Of a stretch of DNA of 6,033 nt, positions 1-5,636 are shown piece after piece. The stretch spans positions 1 to 6,033 of the forward strand of contig JAOUGQ010000192.1 of NCBI GenBank assembly GCA_029865515.1, read 5' to 3'. The translations under genes were made by a program, and so were the position numbers. The notes beneath the pieces are model-generated. The model worked only from the letters and a program-made list of their open reading frames with translations. It did no database searches and was not told where the DNA came from. Within the stretch, counting starts at the first letter, position 1. Every line of letters begins with the position of its first letter. Source of the DNA: Nitrospirota bacterium. GTDB taxonomy: Bacteria; Nitrospirota; Nitrospiria; Nitrospirales; UBA8639.

Positions 1-100
1 TCTCAAGCGGATTGAAGAGGTCCGCCGTAACTGGCCTTTCCTCCGCGACCGTCGCATCGACGCCTATGAGGGGATTACGAAACGGTTGTTGGATGAATAA
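1..100 (+). CDS. aguB: N-carbamoylputrescine amidase, C-terminal fragment (partial at left edge)
   Basis: The frame that starts at base 2 is open from the window edge to a TAA at 98-100. It encodes the last 32 residues of a protein. The segment RRNWPFLRDRRIDAY followed by ITKRLLDE is, from memory of the family, the typical C-terminus of carbon-nitrogen hydrolases of the N-carbamoylputrescine amidase type. These cytoplasmic nitrilase-fold enzymes hydrolyse N-carbamoylputrescine to putrescine, CO2 and ammonia. The Glu-Lys-Cys catalytic residues lie outside the window and cannot be checked. The next gene on the same strand is an agmatine deiminase, which makes this enzyme's substrate and supports the assignment. 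A related nitrilase-superfamily amidase remains possible. Confidence 0.75.
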   Translation, partial: LKRIEEVRRNWPFLRDRRIDAYEGITKRLLDE

Positions 101-182
101 GAAAGTCAGGGCATTGATGATCCGCGAACCAGTGCTTCTTTGTCCATTGGTTCTAGAATATCTGATGATTCTTCCTCCCCAC

Positions 183-212
183 CTCCTCCTTACAAAGGAG
201 GGGATTTTTTTT
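183..212 (+). terminator. Rho-independent terminator-like hairpin after aguB
   Basis: CCTCCTT (185-191) pairs perfectly with AAGGAGG (195-201) across a three-base loop. The stem can extend by a G-U and a C-G pair to 183/203. Eight T residues follow at 205-212. It lies 85 bases after the aguB stop and ends 37 bases before aguA, so aguA may need its own promoter or partial read-through. The same type of C-rich/G-rich hairpin also occurs as a dispersed intergenic repeat in some genomes, so it could have a second identity. Confidence 0.65.
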
Positions 213-249
213 AAATTGCGGCTACTTATTAGCGGAAGGTCTTGGTGAG

Positions 250-1332
250 ATGGCTGGGATTGAAGAAAGAAGTACTAGGGCCTTGGAGGATTTTCGGATG
301 CCGGCGGAGTGGGAGCTGCATGAGGCCACTTGGCTGGGATGGCCCCATAATACGAATGATTGGCCGGGGAAAATGGGAGTTATTCATTGGGTGTATGGGG
401 AAATGGTTCGGAAGCTCTCTGGCGGAGAAACTGTGCGCATTCTCGTGAATGACAAAGAGCATGAATTGAAGGCCCGGCGGGTGTTGGACAAAGTTGGGGT
501 GGATATGACCCGTATCCAGTTTTTTCGAATTCCGACTAACCGGGGGTGGGCACGGGACTTTGCTCCCATTTTCGTGAAACGGGATCAGCCTGATGCTCAG
601 GTGGCCATTGCCCGTTTTCGCTTTACCGCTTGGGCCAAGTATAGGGATTGGCAATTGGATGATCGGATCCCGGTTCGGTTAGGCCAGAAAATCAAGATTC
701 CAGTTGTCTCCATTGCACGAAATCAACAGGAGGTTGTTCTTGAGGGTGGTGCCATCGACGTGAACGGGCAAGGGACCTTGTTGACCACGGAAGAATGTTT
801 GCTGGATGAACAGGTACAGGTGCGGAATCCCGGCTTTTTTCGACAGGATTATGAAGACGTCTTTCGTGCCCACTTAGGGATTACGCAAGTGCTATGGCTG
901 GGAAAAGGGATTGCCGGTGACGACACGCATGGGCATGTGGATGATGTGTGCCGGTTCGTAGATCCTTATACGGTAGTTCTGTGTCAGGAATCGAATCCAG
1001 CCGATGAGAACTATCGTCCCTTGGCTGAGAATATGGAGCGGCTTCAGGGCATGCGGGCGGAAGACGGAAGAAAATTATTGGTGGTGCCCTTACCCATGCC
1101 CGGCCCGCTGTACTTTGAAGGACGCCGGCTGCCTGCCAGTTATGCCAATTTTTATATTGGCAATTCGGCTGTCCTGGTTCCCACGTTTAATGATCCTCAA
1201 GATCGGGTGGCCTTGGGGATTGTGTCCGAACTGTTTCCTGATCGAACCGTAGTCGGTATTCATGCGGTGGACCTGGTCTGGGGGTTCGGCACGATTCATT
1301 GTTTGACACAACAACAGCCTGCTGCTGATTAA
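250..1332 (+). CDS. aguA: Agmatine deiminase (agmatine iminohydrolase)
   Basis: This 360-residue protein has about the usual length of the peptidyl-arginine-deiminase-like family. These enzymes hydrolyse agmatine to N-carbamoylputrescine and ammonia in the cytoplasm, the step before AguB in the arginine-decarboxylase route to putrescine. Visible landmarks are the family N-terminus FRMPAEWELHEATWLGWPHN (15-34), GWARDFAPIFV (99-109, with Asp103), LEGGAIDVNGQGTLLTTEE (164-182), HGHVDDVCRF (227-236, with His229 and Asp231), and the C-terminal GFGTIHCLTQQ (345-355) with the nucleophile Cys351. The residues matching the known Cys/His/Asp set are therefore present. The ATG at 250 has a GGAAGG ribosome site at 234-239, ten bases upstream. 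The next in-frame ATG (298) would cut into the conserved N-terminus. Substrate choice rests on family similarity and the adjacent aguB end; a related guanidino substrate is possible. Confidence 0.9.
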   Translation: MAGIEERSTRALEDFRMPAEWELHEATWLGWPHNTNDWPGKMGVIHWVYGEMVRKLSGGETVRILVNDKEHELKARRVLDKVGVDMTRIQFFRIPTNRGWARDFAPIFVKRDQPDAQVAIARFRFTAWAKYRDWQLDDRIPVRLGQKIKIPVVSIARNQQEVVLEGGAIDVNGQGTLLTTEECLLDEQVQVRNPGFFRQDYEDVFRAHLGITQVLWLGKGIAGDDTHGHVDDVCRFVDPYTVVLCQESNPADENYRPLAENMERLQGMRAEDGRKLLVVPLPMPGPLYFEGRRLPASYANFYIGNSAVLVPTFNDPQDRVALGIVSELFPDRTVVGIHAVDLVWGFGTIHCLTQQQPAAD

Positions 1333-1354
1333 CGATAGACGCACAAAAGTTTTC

Positions 1355-2308
1355 ATGAGTGCCTCTTCCAATGCGATCCCTTATTTTTCCCTTCCCTCGC
1401 CGGTTCGTATTGGCTGGATCGGCACAGGAGTGATGGGCGCACCGATGTGCGAACACCTTCTTCTTGCGGGGTATGCCTTAACAGTTTTTACCCGCACCCG
1501 GTCGAAGGCTCAGCCGTTATTGGAGCAAGGCGCTCGGTGGGCCGACAGTCCTGCTGCTTTAGCATCCGAGACCGATGTGATCTGTACAATGGTGGGATTT
1601 CCCCAGGATGTTCGTGCGATATATCTCCAGCCAGACGGGGTGGTGGCTCAGGCTCGTGCGGGTCAGGTCTTTGTGGACTTCACCACTTCTGAACCCACGT
1701 TGGCGCGTGAATTGTCGAGTGTGGCTTTCGGTAATGGGGCTTTTGTGCTCGATGCCCCGGTGTCGGGCGGGGATGTGGGGGCACGGAATGGCACTTTGTC
1801 CATTATGGTTGGTGGCGAGTCCACGGTGTTTGAAGCGGTCAGGCCCATCTTATCAGTTTTTGGTAAAACCCTGGTATATCAAGGTCCGGCAGGATGCGGT
1901 CAGCATGCCAAATTGTGCAATCAAATCACGATTGCTGGGACGATGATCGGGGTGTGTGAAGCCTTGCTCTATGCCCGCCAAGCCGGGCTGGATGGGGAAA
2001 CAATGTTACAGTCTATTCGAAGCGGGGCCGCTGGATGTTGGACCTTGGAACACTTGGCGCCCCGGATGCTAAAACGGGACTTTAAGCCAGGATTTTTTGT
2101 GGAGCATTTTATTAAGGATATGGGGGTCGCCTTGGAGGAAGCCAATCGAATGGGGTTACTTCTGCCGGGATTGACTCTTGTTCGAACGCTCTATCTTGCG
2201 GTTCAATCCCATGGTCATGGCCGCTCCGGGACGCATGCCTTGTTATTGGCTTTAGAAGAGTTGTCGCCGACGTTCATGACGACTGATTCAAATCCGCCTT
2301 TGTTGTAA
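1355..2308 (+). CDS. NAD(P)-dependent oxidoreductase, 3-hydroxyisobutyrate dehydrogenase family
   Basis: This 317-residue protein belongs to the beta-hydroxyacid dehydrogenase family (3-hydroxyisobutyrate dehydrogenase, tartronate semialdehyde reductase, GLYR1-type succinic/glyoxylic semialdehyde reductases). The N-terminal Rossmann fold shows the dinucleotide loop GTGVMG (23-28). DAPVSGG (133-139) is the substrate-binding loop, GCGQHAKLCNQ (180-190) carries the catalytic Lys186 and Asn189, and a Lys-Asp pair (254-255) sits in the C-terminal helical domain. The length is slightly above the usual 290-300 residues because of a 16-residue N-terminal tail. No other start codon lies in that tail, so ATG 1355 is effectively forced although no clear Shine-Dalgarno site precedes it. 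It begins 22 bases after aguA, so the two are probably co-transcribed and perhaps translationally coupled. Family membership is secure; the substrate is not determined. Confidence 0.88.
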   Translation: MSASSNAIPYFSLPSPVRIGWIGTGVMGAPMCEHLLLAGYALTVFTRTRSKAQPLLEQGARWADSPAALASETDVICTMVGFPQDVRAIYLQPDGVVAQARAGQVFVDFTTSEPTLARELSSVAFGNGAFVLDAPVSGGDVGARNGTLSIMVGGESTVFEAVRPILSVFGKTLVYQGPAGCGQHAKLCNQITIAGTMIGVCEALLYARQAGLDGETMLQSIRSGAAGCWTLEHLAPRMLKRDFKPGFFVEHFIKDMGVALEEANRMGLLLPGLTLVRTLYLAVQSHGHGRSGTHALLLALEELSPTFMTTDSNPPLL

Positions 2309-2322
2309 ACATTTGTCGGATC

Positions 2323-2374
2323 CTGACCTTCATCCTGGACATTTTTCTCACCCGGCGAAATGTCACATGGTCAG
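2323..2374. repeat. Nested inverted repeat between convergent genes
   Basis: The outer arms CTGACC (2323-2328) and GGTCAG (2369-2374) enclose the inner arms GACATTT (2338-2344) and AAATGTC (2358-2364). All pairs are perfect. The inner loop is 13 bases and the spacers are 9 and 4 bases. It lies 14 bases after the oxidoreductase stop and beyond the end of the opposite-strand gene. No T-run follows directly on either strand, so it does not look like a standard intrinsic terminator. It may protect 3' ends, bind a protein, or be coincidence. Confidence 0.4.
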
Positions 2375-2395
2375 GTCGCGGAGCCGTTTTTTGAC

Positions 2396-2420
2396 GCTGA
2401 TAAAGTCGTTCAGCTTTTTT
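2396..2420 (+). terminator. Weak intrinsic terminator after the oxidoreductase gene
   Basis: GCTGA (2396-2400) and TCAGC (2410-2414) form a five-pair stem with a nine-base loop, followed at once by six T residues (2415-2420). It lies about 90 bases after the oxidoreductase stop and overlaps the last codons and stop of the convergent gene. The stem is short, so efficiency is doubtful. Confidence 0.4.
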
Positions 2421-2742
2421 CTGCCAACATCCCGAGAAATAAGATCGCTAATCCGAGTCTTTTCTTCTTAGGTTGTTCTTCGTTGTTCATCTCCTGGGTG
2501 ACCGCCTCAGGGTGATGGGAAGGTTTCGTCGTTGGGGAGATCTGATTTTTTTCTAAAAGGGATGACTTGGACAAGGTCCGGGTGGAGTATGTGTCTTGAG
2601 CCCTGACGGATTCAATGGGTGGAGGGGTAGTCAGCGTTCGGGCTTGTCCCTCTCCCAGGAAGATAGCGGCTGAGAGGGCCATTCCTGTGAGGCCTACGAG
2701 ACACCAAAGTCTTGTTGTCGGATGTTGGAGTATCTGTTTCAT
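2410..2742 (-). CDS. Small exported or membrane protein of unknown function
   Basis: I do not recognise this 110-residue protein. It starts with a signal-like region: Arg11, a hydrophobic run at about 12-30, then GEGQA at 30-34, which could be a cleavage site after Ala34. The middle (35-90) is polar and rich in Ser, Thr, Pro and Gln, and looks unstructured. A basic cluster KKKR (92-95) precedes a short hydrophobic segment GLAILFLGML (97-106), and the frame ends in AEKS. The start is well supported: ATG at 2742 has a GGAGGAGG site (2751-2758 read on the - strand) eight bases upstream. The leader upstream of it can fold into two hairpins. A six-A run (2415-2420) in the penultimate codons could extend the protein by a one-base shift to a stop at 2363-2365. 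The protein is probably anchored in or exported across the inner membrane; no role is inferred. Confidence 0.7.
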   Translation of the reverse strand: MKQILQHPTTRLWCLVGLTGMALSAAIFLGEGQARTLTTPPPIESVRAQDTYSTRTLSKSSLLEKNQISPTTKPSHHPEAVTQEMNNEEQPKKKRLGLAILFLGMLAEKS

Positions 2743-2756
2743 GGCTGAGTCCTCCT

Positions 2757-2816
2757 CCGTTCCGCCGATGCTGCGGGGCTAAACGGTTGTCTGATGACTC
2801 TGCCTTTATCGTCATC
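2757..2816 (-). promoter_or_regulatory. Possible structured 5' leader of the 2410-2742 gene
   Basis: Read on the - strand, GATGAC/GTCATC (2816-2811 with 2798-2793) forms a six-pair hairpin with a 12-base loop. A second hairpin follows: CCGTT/AACGG (2786-2782 with 2761-2757) stacked on CCGC/GCGG (2776-2773 with 2765-2762), with a five-base bulge on one side. The second hairpin takes in the first two G residues of the ribosome site, and the start codon lies 14 bases beyond it. The arrangement could control translation. I cannot match it to a known riboswitch class, and covariation would be needed to accept it. Confidence 0.3.
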
Positions 2817-3099
2817 CCTTTTTGAAACTTGCTGGATGTCTCATTCGTGGCTTTGCTTGAGCATGATGATCCTTGCAGTTGGATATTGCCGCGGAGCTGT
2901 TCTTCCGGGGTGGTTTGACCACAAATTGTTTGAGGGTGTTGCAGGCCACAAAGCGTCAGGTGAATTACGTCTGCCTTTTGGAATGTTAGGCAAGGATAAG
3001 AGGGATTTTTGGAAGATGCTCCATGGAGATCGATATCCGGATTTCCGGCGATTATGCGATCACACTTTCGCTCCCGATTACGGGGTGTGTTTGGGCTGA
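2794..3099 (+). CDS. Doubtful small open frame in a 392-base gap
   Basis: The interval 2743-3134 has no convincing gene. The longest frame in it would encode 101 residues, or 87 from the ATG at 2836. It has a hydrophobic stretch near residues 16-32 and a charged second half that includes GKDKRDFWKMLHGDRYPDFR. Against it: neither start has a ribosome site, Cys and Trp are unusually frequent, it lies opposite the leader of the - strand gene, and I recognise no domain. It may be chance, or the relic of a lost gene. The - strand of the same interval should also hold the promoter of the 2410-2742 gene; I see no strong -35/-10 pair there. Confidence 0.15.
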   Translation: MTLPLSSSLFETCWMSHSWLCLSMMILAVGYCRGAVLPGWFDHKLFEGVAGHKASGELRLPFGMLGKDKRDFWKMLHGDRYPDFRRLCDHTFAPDYGVCLG

Positions 3100-3134
3100 T
3101 AGGGTTTTTTCAACCTGACAGAGATGAAGGATGA

Positions 3135-4412
3135 TTACAAGGTCATCCAGTCTTTAAGGGCGGAATCCAGCCCAATACCGACTTGTTCGGGAGGCAGGAC
3201 TTGCACGATCTCCGGCCGTAGCCCCTTAGCAGACAGCACCGAAAAGTTGAAGGGAATCGGGTCATTCAAGGGTTGATGGGCCGCATCCTGGATGAGGAGA
3301 ATGGTTGGGTGAAGCAGGTTGTCCCGGGAGTTGGCCGTGACGATTCCACGTTCCCCCGTGCTTAATTCCACCAGGGCATAGGTGGGGTAGATTCCAATCA
3401 AATTAATGAAGGTCGCTACCAACTCCCCATCCAACAGACCTTTCTTCCCTTGTTGATATAAGGTTTGGAGAGTGACTCGGATCGACATGGAATTTCCCGT
3501 TTGGTGACCACTCAAGAGTTCATCATACTCGTCGACAATTCGAAGAATGCGGCTGGGTGTTTGAATCTTCGCTGGATCAATGTTGGTAGGATATCCAGAG
3601 CCATCCAGCGCAACATGATGTTCGCGAATCAACGTCTCAACCTCGTTCGCGAGAGTTGACTGTCTGGTCAACATTTCAACCCCCCGTCGTGGATGGGTGT
3701 GATACACCCCTAATTCGGAGTCCGATAATTGGTTAAGGGGCCGGTGAAGCGTTTGTGGGATTTTTAAGAGCCCGGCATCATGGAGCAGGCCGGCGGTTGC
3801 CAGGTGTCGTAACTGCGTTTCCTCTAATTCCACAGCTCGGCCCAGTAGGACGGCTAATGTACTCACCGCGAGCGCGTGATCGAACAAGACCGGCGAAAAA
3901 TCTCTGGTCCGGATCATTGTGATACAGGCTTCTTCATGCCCGAGCGTGTCAGCCATGATGGATTGGGTGACGTGATGAACCTGATCAATGGCCATTCCTC
4001 CAGTTTTCGCCAGTGTTTGGAGGATATCCTGCACGCTTTCGAGCATGTATTGCCGTGCGTGTTTCATAGAGTTGAGTTCCCCGGAGAGGGATTTTCCCTG
4101 CACGGTAGATGGAAGCTTTTGAAGGCGTTCGACCTCTTGTGCCACTGAAGGAATGGTTGCCGATGGATCTGGCGCAGGAGTGAAGTTATCGTCCTGTTTG
4201 TGGGGCGGTTCGGGCTCAGATGGCACATCAAGTCCACGACTCGTATCAATTGTGATTTCCTGAATTCCGCATTGTTGTAATTTGGCAATATCGGCAGAAG
4301 ATTTGATGAGAAACCGATGCATGAGGAAGGGGGTATCCAGCCATGAGCGGTCGATCCCACAGAGGTACATGCCCACTTGAACGGATGTCGTTGGAATTCG
4401 TTTGATGGCCAT
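3135..4412 (-). CDS. HD-GYP domain protein with N-terminal DUF3391 (putative cyclic-di-GMP phosphodiesterase)
   Basis: This 425-residue cytoplasmic protein starts with a DUF3391-type segment (about 4-62): the VQVGMYLCGIDRSWLDTPF core at 11-29, ending in a TIDTSRG strand. A Pro/Glu-rich linker (63-90) and a helical region follow, then an HD-GYP domain (about 165-345) and a C-terminal tail. HD-GYP domains hydrolyse cyclic-di-GMP to pGpG or GMP using two or three metals. Metal-ligand candidates are all present: His179, His211-Asp212, His240, His265-His266 and Asp294. The GYP signature lies in LDGSGYP (269-275). The motif normally read as HDxGK is HDAGL here (211-215), so the usual Lys is Leu, although a Lys occurs two residues on (217). 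No ribosome site is clear, but ATG 4412 matches the expected DUF3391 start and no upstream ATG exists. It is transcribed divergently from the S16 protease gene. Catalytic activity is likely but not certain. Confidence 0.88.
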   Translation of the reverse strand: MAIKRIPTTSVQVGMYLCGIDRSWLDTPFLMHRFLIKSSADIAKLQQCGIQEITIDTSRGLDVPSEPEPPHKQDDNFTPAPDPSATIPSVAQEVERLQKLPSTVQGKSLSGELNSMKHARQYMLESVQDILQTLAKTGGMAIDQVHHVTQSIMADTLGHEEACITMIRTRDFSPVLFDHALAVSTLAVLLGRAVELEETQLRHLATAGLLHDAGLLKIPQTLHRPLNQLSDSELGVYHTHPRRGVEMLTRQSTLANEVETLIREHHVALDGSGYPTNIDPAKIQTPSRILRIVDEYDELLSGHQTGNSMSIRVTLQTLYQQGKKGLLDGELVATFINLIGIYPTYALVELSTGERGIVTANSRDNLLHPTILLIQDAAHQPLNDPIPFNFSVLSAKGLRPEIVQVLPPEQVGIGLDSALKDWMTL

Positions 4413-4640
4413 CGGTTTAACGACGATGAGTTCCAGGAATGATCGTTCTGTCTTCTATCGTGGGGAGTTGCTGGTCTCCTCCTCGGTGTTCTCGCGGCCG
4501 TTCTTTATGTTACCTGACGAAAAGGATGTTGGTGGAGCGACATGGTGTCATGGCATAGCAAATTACCGCGAGGCATTGTGTACATCCTCCTGATGCTTAA
4601 GTTCCCTCCTCGGCTGGCCGAAAGGAAACAGACAGCATTC
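4413..4640. promoter_or_regulatory. Divergent intergenic region
   Basis: The HD-GYP gene leaves to the left and the S16 gene to the right, so this interval must hold at least one promoter for each unless one of them is read from further away. I see no strong sigma-70 or sigma-54 consensus pair, no long palindrome and no believable gene. The open frames crossing it lack ribosome sites. Confidence 0.3.
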
Positions 4641-4647
4641 AAGGAGG
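4641..4647 (+). promoter_or_regulatory. Ribosome binding site that fixes the S16 gene start
   Basis: AAGGAGG at 4641-4647 is close to a perfect Shine-Dalgarno. An ATG directly abuts it at 4648 and a second in-frame ATG lies at 4654. Zero spacing makes 4648 unusable, whereas 4654 has six bases of spacing, so the protein should start at 4654. Confidence 0.75.
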
Positions 4648-4653
4648 ATGACG

Positions 4654-5454
4654 ATGGTTGGATGTCAGGCATCGCTTCGCAGGTGGTTTCTCGTATCATC
4701 CCTTTCTGGTCCGGCGGAAATTCAACAAAGATGTGCGATCTCGACCTCTTGGGTCTTCACCGGGGCCCTATTCTTCTCGATGTTCGTGTCGTGGGGGTTT
4801 CCTTCCTGGGGGCATGCTGCGCCCGGAGGGGACTCGCCGCTTAAGCATATTCGGGCGGCTATTCCTATTCTCGGAACCACGATGAACGAACAGTCTGAGC
4901 AGGTTGGCATTGTTGCGGAAATTCAATTGGAATTTCTCCAACGACAGGATCACGACGGCTTGTTCATCCAATTTCTCACCATGCCGGGGAAGTTTTCACC
5001 GTATGCGCAACAATCGGTCAAAGAGGCTCTCGATCGGGTTGTAGAGGCTGCTGGCCTCAATTCTGATTCCTGGACGGTCCGGTTTATTCTGCCGTATCCG
5101 GGGGTGACCCTGTACGGAGAAAGTTTATCGGCCATGGCGGCTCTGAATGTCATTGCGCTTGCTAAAAATGAGCCTGTGGATGAGGAGACCGTGTTGACCG
5201 GCACAGTGACGCCGGACGGACATGTAGGAACCGTGGGCGGGGTGCCGTTAAAGATTTTGGCTGCCCATGAACAACACTATCGAAGGGTGTTAATTCCAGA
5301 GGAGCCGGATGTGGCTGACGGCGATTGGGAAACTCCCTTTATGATGGAAGTCACGCCGGTGCGATCCATCAAAAAGGCTTATCTTGCCTTAACCCATCGG
5401 CCTCTTCGAAGCCATTTCAACGACCAGCCTCTTGCTGCCAGGTTATCCCCATAA
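4654..5454 (+). CDS. Membrane-anchored or exported Lon-like S16 serine peptidase, no AAA+ domain
   Basis: This 266-residue protein has a hydrophobic segment at about residues 32-52, ending in GHAAPGG, which suits a signal anchor or late-cleaved signal. A short linker follows, and then essentially a lone Lon-type proteolytic domain (about 83-245). YGESLSAMAAL (154-164) aligns with the Lon nucleophile motif and gives Ser157. LTGTVTPDGHVGTVGGVPLK (181-200) aligns with the strand and loop carrying the Lys of the Ser-Lys dyad, Lys200. RVLIPEEP (211-218) is the usual following strand. The G-E-S-L-S pattern and VGGVPLKI look closer to archaeal LonB than to bacterial LonA (DGPSAG). There is no Walker A/B ATPase, and the domain would face the periplasm if exported. 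Related architectures are the PDZ-S16 proteins, but no PDZ domain is seen. Start chosen by the ribosome site at 4641. The target is unknown. Confidence 0.82.
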   Translation: MVGCQASLRRWFLVSSLSGPAEIQQRCAISTSWVFTGALFFSMFVSWGFPSWGHAAPGGDSPLKHIRAAIPILGTTMNEQSEQVGIVAEIQLEFLQRQDHDGLFIQFLTMPGKFSPYAQQSVKEALDRVVEAAGLNSDSWTVRFILPYPGVTLYGESLSAMAALNVIALAKNEPVDEETVLTGTVTPDGHVGTVGGVPLKILAAHEQHYRRVLIPEEPDVADGDWETPFMMEVTPVRSIKKAYLALTHRPLRSHFNDQPLAARLSP

Positions 5455-5624
5455 TCCTTCTTATTTTCAAAAACCGATGCTTGCCCACCGTGGATCTCTG
5501 GCGAGAAGAGGGCTGAGCGCCATGCTTGATTCTTTGGCTCGAATATCCCTATGGTAAGAATTAGGTGGGGACAAGCTCCTCTCTCTTCATGACTTCTCCC
5601 TGAAATGCTGGCGAAAATGCAAAA

Positions 5625-5631
5625 GGAAGGG
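5625..5631 (+). promoter_or_regulatory. Ribosome-site candidate for the HAD gene
   Basis: GGAAGGG at 5625-5631 lies five bases before an in-frame GTG at 5637 and 14 bases before the ATG at 5646. The spacing favours GTG 5637, which adds only three residues. The ATG has no better site of its own. Confidence 0.45.
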
Positions 5632-5636
5632 ATGGT

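Noticed and set aside
2414..2421. Canonical A-AAA-AAG programmed -1 frameshift site
   Set aside because: The heptamer is present on the - strand but in the wrong phase: the gene reads GAA AAA AGC, not NNA AAA AAG. No properly spaced stimulatory stem is seen. Kept only as a possible slippage or error site.
2612..2815. Open frame on the - strand overlapping the start of the 2410-2742 gene
   Set aside because: It is in another frame of a gene with a strong ribosome site, its own start lacks one, and its sequence shows no domain.
2757..2820. Cyclic-di-GMP (GEMM-I) riboswitch, suggested by GATAAAGGC on the - strand
   Set aside because: Only this short string is reminiscent. The following GAAA tetraloop region, the GGGACGCAAAGCC segment and the receptor strand of GEMM-I are absent.
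3073..3108. CCCG/CGGG hairpin plus a T6 run after the orphan frame as a + strand terminator
   Set aside because: The T-run is about 19 bases away from the four-pair stem, too far to work as an intrinsic terminator.
3129..3148. Inverted repeat GGATGA/TCATCC across the HD-GYP stop codon as a terminator
   Set aside because: The stem is six pairs with an eight-base loop and no T-run follows on the - strand.
4402..4593. Short + strand frame in the divergent intergenic region
   Set aside because: No ribosome site, overlaps the HD-GYP start antisense, and no recognisable protein features.
4648..4653. ATG at 4648 as the start of the S16 protease gene
   Set aside because: It directly abuts the AAGGAGG site, leaving no spacing for initiation. 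The in-frame ATG at 4654 has six bases of spacing.
5499..5522. TGGCG/CGCCA hairpin after the S16 gene as a terminator
   Set aside because: Five-pair stem with a 14-base loop and no T-run.
5526..5555. Sigma-70 promoter TTGATT - 18 bases - TATGGT before the HAD gene
   Set aside because: Each box matches only four of six consensus positions and the spacing is not ideal; such matches arise often by chance.
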